5,319 nt of DNA from Firmicutes bacterium UBA3906 (GCA_002391555.1 DGFG01000079.1:1827-7145), one strand, 5' to 3'. Numbered from the stretch's first letter, positions 1-5,319 are shown. The notes: a model not told the origin generated them from the letters alone. Made by a program: numbers and translations.

Positions 1-189
1 GCCTTTGAGTACTTAAGTAGGACAGAAGGGATTATTCCTGCTATAGAATCTGCACATGCCCTTGCCTATGCAATAAAGATAGCCCCCAAGATGGATAAGG
101 ACCAGCTTATGGTTGTCAATGTCTCAGGCCGGGGCGACAAGGACTGTGCTGCTATAGCAAGATACAGAGGTGAAAATATAAATGAGTAA
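1..189 (+). CDS. trpB: Tryptophan synthase beta chain, C-terminal fragment (5' end outside window)
   Basis: The open frame enters from the left edge in frame 1 and ends at TAA 187-189, giving the last 62 residues of TrpB. TrpB is the PLP-dependent subunit that condenses indole with L-serine to make tryptophan. The fragment contains the family's terminal signatures: [11 protein letters not shown] (fragment residues 10-20; the Glu matches Glu350 of the enterobacterial enzyme) and NVSGRGDKD (40-48; the Ser matches Ser377, which contacts the PLP pyridine nitrogen). The tail after GRGDKD is about as long as in E. coli TrpB, so the C-terminus looks complete. The stop overlaps the trpA start by 8 nt, as expected for translational coupling of two subunits that form an alpha2-beta2 complex. 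Only the left edge truncates it; no damage is visible. Confidence 0.96.
   Translation, partial: AFEYLSRTEGIIPAIESAHALAYAIKIAPKMDKDQLMVVNVSGRGDKDCAAIARYRGENINE
166..172 (+). promoter_or_regulatory. Ribosome binding site of trpA, inside trpB
   Basis: AGAGGTG lies 9 nt before the trpA ATG at 182 and within the last trpB codons. Together with the ATGAGTAA start/stop overlap it supports 182 as the start and suggests that ribosomes finishing trpB re-initiate on trpA. Confidence 0.6.
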
Positions 190-958
190 AATAAAAGAAG
201 CCTTTAAAAATAAAAAAGCCTTTATCCCCTTTATTAGCTGTGGTTACCCGGACCTTGACTTCACCGCCGACCTGGTAAGGGCCCTAGCTGATAATGGAGC
301 TGACCTAATAGAGCTGGGTATCCCCTTTTCAGACCCTACAGCTGAGGGTCCAATTATCATGGAGGCTAGCAGCAAGGCCCTAGCTGGAGGGGCCACTATA
401 GACAGGATCTTTGATATGGTCAGCCAGCTTAGAAGAGATGTTAGGGTCCCTATGGTATTTATGACCTATGCCAATTTAGTCTTTTCCTATGGTATAGATT
501 CCTTTGCCAAAGAGTCTGCTAAGCTAGGTATGGACGGTCTTATCCTGCCAGATGTCCCCTTGGAGGAAAAGGAGGAGTTTGCGCCCTCCTTTAGAAAATA
601 CGGGCTAGACTTTATCAGCCTGATTGCCCCTAGCTCTAGGGATAGGATAGGGCTAATAGCCAGCCAGGCAGAGGGCTTTTTGTACTGCGTATCCTCTCTT
701 GGCGTAACAGGTACCAGGGACCATATCACAACTGACATAAAGGGGATGGTTGACAGGGTAGGCTTGTCCAATCCTGATATCCCCTGCGCCATAGGCTTTG
801 GCATTTCAAATCCTGACCAAGCCAGACAGCTATGCCAGTATGCAGACGGTGTTATTGTAGGCTCTGCCCTTATGAAGCTGGTAAAGGACCATGGCAGGAC
901 TGCTCTAGGCCATATAATTGACCTATCAAGGCAGATAAAGGCAAGCATAAATGAATAG
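182..958 (+). CDS. trpA: Tryptophan synthase alpha chain
   Basis: TrpA cleaves indole-3-glycerol phosphate to indole and glyceraldehyde 3-phosphate and channels indole to TrpB. At 258 aa it is close to the usual length (268 in E. coli) and is a single TIM-barrel domain. Visible motifs are [11 protein letters not shown] (14-24), ELGIPFSDP (44-52, with Glu44 at the position of catalytic Glu49), LPDVP (122-126), SSLGVTGTR (171-179) and the phosphate-binding [13 protein letters not shown] region (205-230). One point to note: the motif usually written ADGP reads AEGP (54-57), so catalytic Asp60 is replaced by Glu55. I recall PTAEGP from other Bacillota enzymes, so it may be a clade variant rather than a defect. 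The start is fixed by the RBS at 166-172 and by the 8-nt overlap with trpB. The gene ends 14 nt before a strong hairpin, so it is probably the last gene of its operon. Confidence 0.97.
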   Translation: MSKIKEAFKNKKAFIPFISCGYPDLDFTADLVRALADNGADLIELGIPFSDPTAEGPIIMEASSKALAGGATIDRIFDMVSQLRRDVRVPMVFMTYANLVFSYGIDSFAKESAKLGMDGLILPDVPLEEKEEFAPSFRKYGLDFISLIAPSSRDRIGLIASQAEGFLYCVSSLGVTGTRDHITTDIKGMVDRVGLSNPDIPCAIGFGISNPDQARQLCQYADGVIVGSALMKLVKDHGRTALGHIIDLSRQIKASINE

Positions 959-969
959 TTTATCCTAAC

Positions 970-1003
970 AAAAAGGCCTGGGTTCATATGCCCAGGCCTT
1001 TAT
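970..1003. terminator. Bidirectional intrinsic terminator between convergent trpA and htpG
   Basis: AAAGGCCTGGG (972-982) and CCCAGGCCTTT (991-1001) form a perfect 11-bp stem with an 8-nt loop. On the plus strand the right arm runs into TTTAT, a short U tract, 14 nt after the trpA stop. On the minus strand the arm is followed by a longer tract, TTTTTGTT, about 50 nt after the htpG stop. The hairpin can therefore end transcription from both sides and looks somewhat better for htpG. The two operons converge here with no gene between them. Confidence 0.85.
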
Positions 1004-1052
1004 AAGGTTTGTCTTGCCAATGTTTTTAGATGCTAAAATAATACTTAAATTT

Positions 1053-3170
1053 TTATTCTGAGTCAGCCAGCTTGGTTAAAAGCAGGTTGCTCCTTTTTAT
1101 AAATTCGGACATCTCTTGAGGCTCAAGGGGCTTTAGACTAATCATGGCCAGGTCGTAGATATGCCTTAGAATTAGGTCTGTATCCTCCTTTTTATCCTCC
1201 TTGCCCTCATATTCAACCAGTTTCTTTACCAGGGGATTATTTATATTAAGGACAAGGGTCTCCTCCCTTGCCATAGTTGCAAAGCCCATACCTGCTCCAA
1301 ACCTTTCAGTCATCTCCTGCATCCGTCTCGAATGCTCAGGTAGGACCATAATAGCAGGTGTATCTTTGGCCTTTAAGGCCTCTACGCTAAGCTTTAGTTC
1401 CTCCTGGCCTAGGGCCTCCTTAAATAGCTTTTCCAGGCTCTCTTTAGCCTTTTCATGGTCTCCGTCCCCTGCCTGCTCATCTTTTATTAGGTCGGAAATA
1501 TCAGAGTCTACTCGGCTAAAGCTTACACCGGATTCCTTCATCTCTAAAAAGTTAATAAAGGCACTGTCTATCTCAGTAGTCAAATGCAGGGCTTCAAGGC
1601 CATATTCCTCAAACATCTGTATATACTGGGCCTGCTGCTTTTCATCAGTAATGTAGAATACCTGGTCCTTGTGCTTGTCCTTGTTACGGTCTAGGTAGTC
1701 CTTTAGGGCCACATAGTCTCCCTTAGTATCCTTAAATATCAATATCTTTTTAACCCTGTCATAGAACTTGTCATCCCTCATACAGCCATACTTGATAAAG
1801 GGGTTGATATCATCCCAGTAGCGGTTAAAGGCATCCCTTTCCTTTTTATACATGCCTGTTAGCTTGTCGGCAACCTTTTTACTGATATGGTCAGATATCT
1901 TTTTAACCTGGCCATCGTTTTGTAAAAAACTCCTAGATACATTTAAGGGTAGGTCAGGACAGTCTATTACGCCCTTTAGTAGTAGCAAGAACTCTGGTAT
2001 AACCTCTTTTATATTGTCTGCTACAAAGACCTGGTTGTTGTATAGCTTTACCCTACCCTCTAGAGTCTCGTACTCATTGGCTAGCTTGGGGAAATATAGG
2101 ATACCCTTTAGCCTAAAGGGATAGTCAACATTTAGGTGGATCCAAAAGAGGGGGTCTCGGTAGTCCATAAAGAGCTTTTTGTAAAAGTCCTTGTAGTCCT
2201 CATCGGATAGGTCTGAGGGCTTTCTAAGCCATAGGGGGTTGGTATCGTTAATGGGCTCCTCTTCAGGCTCTATGTCCTCTAGGTCCTCATCGCCATCTAC
2301 CTTGTCCTGGTCAGTAGCCTCAGCGTCCTTATCCTGGTCATCTCCCTTGTCAGTATCAGTAGTCCCACTAGCTTGGTCATCTCCCTTGTCAGTATCAGTA
2401 GTCCCACTAGCTTGGTCCTCTCCACTGTCAGCATCTGTAGCCTGGCCCGCCTGGTCTTTGGAGTCGGCCTTTTTATCCTTTTTAGCCCTTTTCTTTTTCT
2501 TTTTCTCCCTTTCCTTTTCAGCCTTTATCCTTTCCTCCTCGTCCTCTAGGTAAATCTCAGTAGGCAAAAAGGCGCAGTATTTTTCAAGTATTTCTCTTAG
2601 CCTAAATTTGTCTAAGAACTCCTCACTGTCCTTGCTTATATGGAGGGTGATAATTGTTCCCCTATCAGCCTTGTCTGAGGCCTCCATCTCATAGTCAATC
2701 CCACCGACACTTGTCCACTTTACAGGCTCAGCATCCTCTAGGTAGGACCTGGTATCTATTTCAACCTTGTCAGCTACCATAAAGGCTGAATAAAAGCCCA
2801 GTCCAAAATGGCCAATTATCTGGCTGGACTCATCCTTTTCCTGCTCGTATTTTTTCAAAAACTCTTCGGCACCTGAAAAAGCTACCTGGTTTATGTATTT
2901 TTTAACCTCATCCGCTGTCATGCCTATACCATTGTCAACTATACGGATGGTCTTGCTTTTTTTATTTAAAATTACTCTTATCTCAAATTTATTGTCCTCT
3001 GCTAGCTGGGCCTCGCCCATGGAAGATAGCCTTTTTAGCTTTGTGATTGCATCATTGGCGTTGGATATCATTTCCCTTAGGAAAATATCCTTGTCTGAAT
3101 AGAGCCACTTTTTAATTATTGGAAAAATATTCGTAGCATTAACCGATATACTACCGCTTTCTTTTACCAT
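1053..3170 (-). CDS. htpG: HtpG, bacterial Hsp90 chaperone, with long charged linker
   Basis: Cytosolic ATP-dependent dimeric chaperone of the Hsp90 family. The N-terminal GHKL ATPase domain spans about residues 5-208: FLREMISNANDA (30-41, with Glu33 at the catalytic base position), DNGIGMT (79-85), GHFGLGFYS (120-128, ATP lid; many HtpGs have Gln for the His) and RGTIITLH (170-177). The middle domain, about 311-530, carries LNVSRSFLQND (409-419), with Arg413 and Gln417 as the catalytic-loop residues. The C-terminal dimerisation domain follows to 705. There is no MEEVD tail, as expected in bacteria. E. coli HtpG has 624 residues; most of the excess here is a charged linker at about 211-306, basic to 236 and then acidic, containing two exact 13-residue repeats. 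ATG 3170 is chosen for the AAGGAGG ribosome binding site 8 nt upstream and because the N-terminus matches the family. The gene appears to be transcribed alone from its own promoter. I see no CIRCE (HrcA) or CtsR operator. Confidence 0.97.
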   Translation of the reverse strand: MVKESGSISVNATNIFPIIKKWLYSDKDIFLREMISNANDAITKLKRLSSMGEAQLAEDNKFEIRVILNKKSKTIRIVDNGIGMTADEVKKYINQVAFSGAEEFLKKYEQEKDESSQIIGHFGLGFYSAFMVADKVEIDTRSYLEDAEPVKWTSVGGIDYEMEASDKADRGTIITLHISKDSEEFLDKFRLREILEKYCAFLPTEIYLEDEEERIKAEKEREKKKKKRAKKDKKADSKDQAGQATDADSGEDQASGTTDTDKGDDQASGTTDTDKGDDQDKDAEATDQDKVDGDEDLEDIEPEEEPINDTNPLWLRKPSDLSDEDYKDFYKKLFMDYRDPLFWIHLNVDYPFRLKGILYFPKLANEYETLEGRVKLYNNQVFVADNIKEVIPEFLLLLKGVIDCPDLPLNVSRSFLQNDGQVKKISDHISKKVADKLTGMYKKERDAFNRYWDDINPFIKYGCMRDDKFYDRVKKILIFKDTKGDYVALKDYLDRNKDKHKDQVFYITDEKQQAQYIQMFEEYGLEALHLTTEIDSAFINFLEMKESGVSFSRVDSDISDLIKDEQAGDGDHEKAKESLEKLFKEALGQEELKLSVEALKAKDTPAIMVLPEHSRRMQEMTERFGAGMGFATMAREETLVLNINNPLVKKLVEYEGKEDKKEDTDLILRHIYDLAMISLKPLEPQEMSEFIKRSNLLLTKLADSE
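2335..2451 (-). repeat. 39-bp in-frame tandem repeat in the htpG linker
   Basis: Two identical 39-bp units (2335-2373 and 2374-2412) sit head to tail; the match continues 5 bp into a third, diverged unit (2413-2451). On the coding strand the units encode ASGTTDTDKGDDQ twice (residues 254-266 and 267-279), preceded by the related AGQATDADSGEDQ (241-253). The period is a multiple of 3, so copy-number change would keep the frame and alter only linker length. Identity including third codon positions indicates a recent duplication. Confidence 0.95.
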
Positions 3171-3178
3171 TAAAACAG

Positions 3179-3185
3179 CCTCCTT
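3179..3185 (-). promoter_or_regulatory. Strong ribosome binding site of htpG
   Basis: On the minus strand AAGGAGG stands 8 nt before the ATG at 3170, a near-perfect match to the 16S anti-Shine-Dalgarno sequence at good spacing. It settles the htpG start. Confidence 0.9.
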
Positions 3186-3208
3186 TATTGTTTGTCATCC
3201 AAATTAGT

Positions 3209-3236
3209 ATTTTATTATATAGTATTTGGTTGTCAA
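3209..3236 (-). promoter_or_regulatory. Predicted sigma-A promoter of htpG
   Basis: Reading the minus strand, a perfect TTGACA (3236-3231) is followed 16 bp later by TAAAAT (3214-3209, 5 of 6 to consensus). This places the transcription start near 3202 and gives a leader of about 30 nt. A full TATAAT (3219-3214) overlaps but would leave only an 11-bp spacer. No GAGTGCTAA-type CIRCE inverted repeat or GGTCAAA-type CtsR heptads are visible around it, so any heat control would act by another route. Promoter use is inferred. Confidence 0.7.
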
Positions 3237-3269
3237 GCCCTCTTTAGTCAAGCAATACCAGTTAGCTAG

Positions 3270-3321
3270 CAGGCGGGCTTTGCCTGTTTGCTTAGGTCTA
3301 GCTAGCTACGGGGCAGGCAAA
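3270..3321. repeat. Cluster of small inverted repeats upstream of htpG
   Basis: CAGGC/GCCTG (3270-3274 and 3282-3286) can form a short hairpin. TTTGCCTG (3279-3286) is also an exact 8-bp inverted match to CAGGCAAA (3314-3321), with the 10-bp palindrome TAGCTAGCTA (3299-3308) in the loop. The two pairings share TTTGCCTG and are mutually exclusive. No run of U follows on either strand, so I do not call it a terminator. The right half belongs to the first unit of the neighbouring direct-repeat array. Confidence 0.5.
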
Positions 3322-3431
3322 CTCCCTGACTATTGGCAAAGGTCTTAGCTTGCTACAGGGTAGGCAAACTCCCTCACTATTAGCAAAAGGCCTTATCTAG
3401 CTACGGGGCAGGTTAAACTCCCTCCTATAGG
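3294..3431. repeat. Degenerate ~47-bp tandem direct repeats overlapping the araC 3' end
   Basis: Three units follow each other: A 3294-3339, B 3340-3387 and C from 3388. Each carries the core GCTACGGGGCAGGCAAACTC or a close variant, starting at 3305, 3352 and 3400; A and B differ at 2 of the first 23 core positions, and C has one extra T. Downstream of the core A and B continue with a similar CTATTNGCAAA stretch. Unit C includes the stop codon and last codons of the AraC-family gene on the minus strand; A and B lie between that gene and the htpG promoter. I do not recognise the repeat as a named family. Confidence 0.8.
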
Positions 3432-4251
3432 CCCCAGGTGACAAACCGTATACCCTCTTAAACTGCCTTGAAAAATTGGGCAGATCATTAAAACCGCAAG
3501 AATACATGGTCTCTCTTACATTCATATCCGTAGTCCTAAGGAGTAATAGGGCCCTGTCAAGCCTGTATTTTAGGAGGTACTCCTGAACCGACATACCTGT
3601 TTCTCCCTTAAAGAGCCTAAATAAATGACTCCTATCAAGGTTTAAGTAATCTGCTATCTGCTGGACTGTTATACCATAAGAATAATTCTTTTTTATGTAT
3701 TCAATTGCTGCCTCTACAGGCTGGACCTTTAGACTGGCCTTCTTGTCCTCATCATTTAGGATGGCAAAAAACTCATATAGCCTGGACAGCATGATAAAGC
3801 TGTTGTCATCTGCCCTATAATCATAGCTCATTTTCTCTATATGATCCTTTAGCCTGTCTGCCCCGTGAAAGGTAAATATGGGATCCTTTTGACTAATGTC
3901 AAGCAGGCTACATACAGCCTCAGCATCACTACCGTTAAAGCCAACCCAGCAATAGTGCCAGGGGTTTTCAATATCTGCCTCATAGTAGGTTACCTCACCG
4001 GGCATAATGAGAAAGCCCTGGCCCTCCCTTAGCCTGTGGACTAGGCCTCCCGCATAAAAGGTCCCCTCTCCCTCTAGTATGCAATGGACCAGGTAGTGGT
4101 CCCTTACAGCAGGTCCAAAGCTATGTCCAGAAGCACACGCCTCAAGGCCCACCTGATGTAGGTAGAGGACCCTTGACAGGGCCTTTGACCTATGTTTACT
4201 AGCCCTTGCCTGCCCATTTATTTGATTGTCCTGCCCCTTCAACTGCCTCAC
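3397..4251 (-). CDS. AraC-family transcriptional regulator, probable activator of melA
   Basis: A 284-residue protein with the layout of AraC/XylS sugar regulators. An N-terminal cupin-like sensor domain spans about 29-165 (GHSFGPAVRDHYLVHCILEG at 42-61; WHYCWVGFNG at 98-107). The C-terminal double helix-turn-helix spans about 178-277: first helix-turn-helix near 196-216, second near 245-266, with the family signature ending FKRVYGLSPGAYRR (264-277). The same layout is found in RafR/MsmR-type regulators of alpha-galactoside use, and divergence from melA fits that role; the inducer is not visible. The GTG at 4251 follows directly after an in-frame TAG, so the protein cannot start earlier. TTG at 4240-4242 is a rival, because AGGTGA lies 5 nt before it, whereas the GTG has only a close-set AAGG. 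The final REFNLPRS is encoded inside a direct repeat. No clear terminator follows the gene. Confidence 0.9.
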   Translation of the reverse strand: MRQLKGQDNQINGQARASKHRSKALSRVLYLHQVGLEACASGHSFGPAVRDHYLVHCILEGEGTFYAGGLVHRLREGQGFLIMPGEVTYYEADIENPWHYCWVGFNGSDAEAVCSLLDISQKDPIFTFHGADRLKDHIEKMSYDYRADDNSFIMLSRLYEFFAILNDEDKKASLKVQPVEAAIEYIKKNYSYGITVQQIADYLNLDRSHLFRLFKGETGMSVQEYLLKYRLDRALLLLRTTDMNVRETMYSCGFNDLPNFSRQFKRVYGLSPGAYRREFNLPRS

Positions 4252-4297
4252 CTACCTTGGCTCTTTGTCTAGCTAAGGGCCTTTATTCTCCCTTTAT

Positions 4298-4325
4298 ATT
4301 ATAGCAGACAGTAGCTATTATGCAA
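4298..4325 (-). promoter_or_regulatory. Predicted promoter of the araC-family gene
   Basis: On the minus strand a perfect TATAAT (4303-4298) has a weak -35, TTGCAT (4325-4320), 16 bp upstream. The start would be near 4291, leaving a leader of about 40 nt. The -35 lies inside the distal copy of the TGCAACA direct repeat, so protein bound there should affect this promoter too, which suggests autoregulation. This is inferred from position only. Confidence 0.5.
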
Positions 4326-4348
4326 CATTAAGACAAACTTTTGCAACA
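4318..4348 (+). promoter_or_regulatory. Putative AraC-type operator: direct repeat with 21-bp period
   Basis: TTATGCAACA (4318-4327) and TTTTGCAACA (4339-4348) match at 9 of 10 positions and are 21 bp apart, two helical turns, so they face the same side of the DNA. AraC-family dimers classically bind such directly repeated half-sites; the araI1/araI2 sites are also about 21 bp apart. The proximal copy ends about 31 bp before the melA -10, just upstream of where its -35 should be, the usual place for an activator of this family. Confidence 0.55.
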
Positions 4349-4379
4349 CAATTCTATTTTAAAGCAGAAGGCCTTAGCC

Positions 4380-4385
4380 TATAAT
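4380..4385 (+). promoter_or_regulatory. Predicted -10 box of the melA promoter
   Basis: A perfect TATAAT is present, but the hexamer 17 bp upstream (TTTTAA, 4357-4362) is a poor -35. A good -10 with a weak -35 is typical of activator-dependent promoters and agrees with the operator just upstream. The transcript would start near 4392 and have a leader of about 95 nt. Confidence 0.5.
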
Positions 4386-4409
4386 TAAGTCAAGCTAGCA
4401 GGCTATTTA

Positions 4410-4439
4410 TGGCCCCTAGGAATTATTTTAGGATGGCCA
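4410..4439 (+). other. Hairpin in the predicted melA leader
   Basis: TGGCC (4410-4414) pairs with GGCCA (4435-4439), and CCTA (4415-4418) pairs with TAGG (4429-4432), with a 2-nt bulge and a 10-nt loop. No U tract follows, so it is not an intrinsic terminator. It lies in the predicted 5' untranslated region about 30 nt before the RBS and could affect mRNA stability. It may also be incidental. Confidence 0.35.
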
Positions 4440-4468
4440 GAAATACGAAAATGCTACAAGTAAAAGGA

Positions 4469-4475
4469 AAAGGAG
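4469..4475 (+). promoter_or_regulatory. Ribosome binding site of melA
   Basis: AAAGGAG lies 11 nt before the melA ATG at 4487 and 4 nt before an out-of-frame ATG at 4480. The 4487 start is preferred because it opens the conserved N-terminus MAKITFMGAGS, whereas 4480 opens an 18-codon frame that ends at 4536. Confidence 0.7.
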
Positions 4476-4486
4476 TGTAATGACCT

Positions 4487-5319
4487 ATGGCAAAAATAAC
4501 TTTTATGGGTGCTGGCTCTACAGTATTCGCCCGTAATGTACTAGGCGACTGTATGTGCACCCCCTCCCTCCAGGACAGTGAAATCGCCCTTTATGATATT
4601 GATGCAAAAAGACTAGAAGAGTCCGAGGTAATACTCAGGGCAATAAACAAAAATGTTAACCAGTCAAGGGCAACAATTAAGACCTACCACGGTGTTGACC
4701 AAAGAAAAGAGGCCCTAAGGGATGCAGACTTTGTAGTAAACGCCATCCAGGTAGGCCTTTATGATCCCTGTACCATAATTGACTTTGAGGTACCTAAAAA
4801 ATATGGTCTAAGGCAGACCATAGCTGATACCCTAGGTATTGGTGGTATAATGAGAGGCCTTAGGACCATACCAGTTCTAGAGGACTTTGCTAGGGACATG
4901 GAAGAGGTCTGTCCCGACGCCTGGTTTTTAAACTACACAAATCCTATGTCTATCCTATCTGGCTATATGCAGCGTTATACGGGCGTAAAGACTGTAGGCC
5001 TTTGCCACAGTGTCCAGGGCTGCTCCTATTGGCTACTAAAGGACCTTGGCATGGAGGACAAGCTAGAGGGCAGGCGAGAGCTGATAGCCGGTATTAACCA
5101 TATGGGCTGGCTCCTAGAGATCTATGACAAGGATGGCAATGACCTTTATCCTGAAATAAGGAAAAGGGCAATAAGGAAAAATGAAACAGAAAAGCACAAT
5201 GATATGGTCAGATATGAGTACATAAAGAGGCTAGGCTATTACTGTACAGAGTCAAGCGAACACAACGCTGAGTACAATCCCTTTTTCATAAAGTCCAACT
5301 ATCCTGACCTAATTGACCG
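4487..5319 (+). CDS. melA: Alpha-galactosidase, glycoside hydrolase family 4 (3' end outside window)
   Basis: The frame stays open from ATG 4487 to the right edge, giving 277 complete residues of a protein family that is about 450 long, so roughly the first 60 percent. GH4 enzymes hydrolyse glycosides by an unusual NAD+ and Mn2+ dependent oxidation-elimination route. Visible features are the Rossmann loop MGAGSTVF (7-14), YDID (36-39) after the second beta strand, TIADTLGIGGIMRGLRTIP (111-129), NYTNP (149-153), the metal-ligand CHSVQG (173-178, Cys173 and His174), AGINHM (201-206, His205) and TESSEHNAEY (254-263). CHSVQG plus TESSEH match E. coli MelA rather than the alpha-glucosidase or 6-phospho-glycosidase branches, so melibiose or raffinose-type sugars are the likely substrates. 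No signal peptide is seen, so it should act in the cytosol on imported sugar. The divergent AraC-type gene is its probable regulator; transport genes may lie beyond the window. Confidence 0.93.
   Translation, partial: MAKITFMGAGSTVFARNVLGDCMCTPSLQDSEIALYDIDAKRLEESEVILRAINKNVNQSRATIKTYHGVDQRKEALRDADFVVNAIQVGLYDPCTIIDFEVPKKYGLRQTIADTLGIGGIMRGLRTIPVLEDFARDMEEVCPDAWFLNYTNPMSILSGYMQRYTGVKTVGLCHSVQGCSYWLLKDLGMEDKLEGRRELIAGINHMGWLLEIYDKDGNDLYPEIRKRAIRKNETEKHNDMVRYEYIKRLGYYCTESSEHNAEYNPFFIKSNYPDLID

Noticed and set aside
487..987. Open frame of 166 codons on the minus strand opposite trpA
   Set aside because: It is antisense to a clearly conserved gene, has no recognisable domain, and its start region spans the terminator hairpin. 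It is a shadow of trpA codon use.
1201..1656. Open plus-strand frame of 151 codons opposite htpG (with others at 1852-2124 and 2893-3102)
   Set aside because: All lie antisense to the conserved HtpG coding sequence, with Ser/Leu-rich translations typical of reverse-complement frames and no good ribosome binding site.
2335..2451. CRISPR-like direct repeats
   Set aside because: The units abut with no spacers, lie in frame inside htpG and encode a low-complexity linker.
2239..2553. Plus-strand frame of 104 codons with striking Ser/Trp-rich repeats
   Set aside because: The repeats are simply the reverse complement of the Asp/Gly/Thr repeat in the HtpG linker; the real coding strand is the minus strand.
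3237..3396. Intrinsic terminator for the AraC-type gene
   Set aside because: Short inverted repeats exist, but no stable GC stem followed by a U tract is seen on the minus strand before the htpG promoter.
3294..3431. CRISPR array or insertion-sequence ends
   Set aside because: The three units are similar along most of their length rather than a constant repeat with unrelated spacers. No transposase, terminal inverted repeats or target duplication is visible.
4436..4460. Catabolite-response (cre) site near the melA leader, around ATACGAAAATG
   Set aside because: Only a short CG-centred stretch resembles the cre consensus; the conserved TG...CA ends are not both present.

Overview
The window looks like ordinary chromosome from a Bacillota (Firmicutes) bacterium, most likely a clostridial (Lachnospiraceae-like) lineage. 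This rests on the clostridial flavour of the HtpG sequence, the PTAEGP variant of the TrpA motif, strong AGGAGG-type ribosome binding sites, and codon usage rich in AGG/AGA (Arg), ATA (Ile) and CTA (Leu). The family assignments are by recognition of motifs, not by a search.

Layout, left to right. (1) 1-958, plus strand: the 3' end of trpB and a complete trpA, overlapping by 8 nt, form the distal end of a tryptophan operon. (2) 970-1003: one perfect 11-bp hairpin sits between the convergent trpA and htpG ends and can serve both. (3) 1053-3170, minus strand: htpG (bacterial Hsp90) with an unusually long, repeat-bearing charged linker, preceded by a good ribosome binding site and a sigma-A-type promoter. 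(4) 3237-3431: a small array of degenerate ~47-bp direct repeats that begins upstream of the htpG promoter and runs into the last codons of the next gene. (5) 3397-4251, minus strand: an AraC-family regulator. (6) 4252-4486: a divergent control region with a 21-bp-spaced direct repeat, back-to-back -10 boxes and a leader hairpin. (7) 4487 to the window edge, plus strand: a 3'-truncated GH4 alpha-galactosidase gene (melA).

Three functional blocks are therefore present: the last step of tryptophan biosynthesis, a stress chaperone, and the start of an alpha-galactoside (melibiose/raffinose-type) utilisation locus with its own divergent regulator. TrpB and TrpA form one enzyme complex. The AraC protein and melA probably form a regulator/target pair through the shared intergenic operator.

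I see no mobile element, CRISPR array, RNA gene or defence system, and nothing that amounts to a new biological system. The points most worth checking are the HtpG linker with its exact 39-bp tandem duplication, the repeat array fused to the araC 3' end, and the divergent operator.
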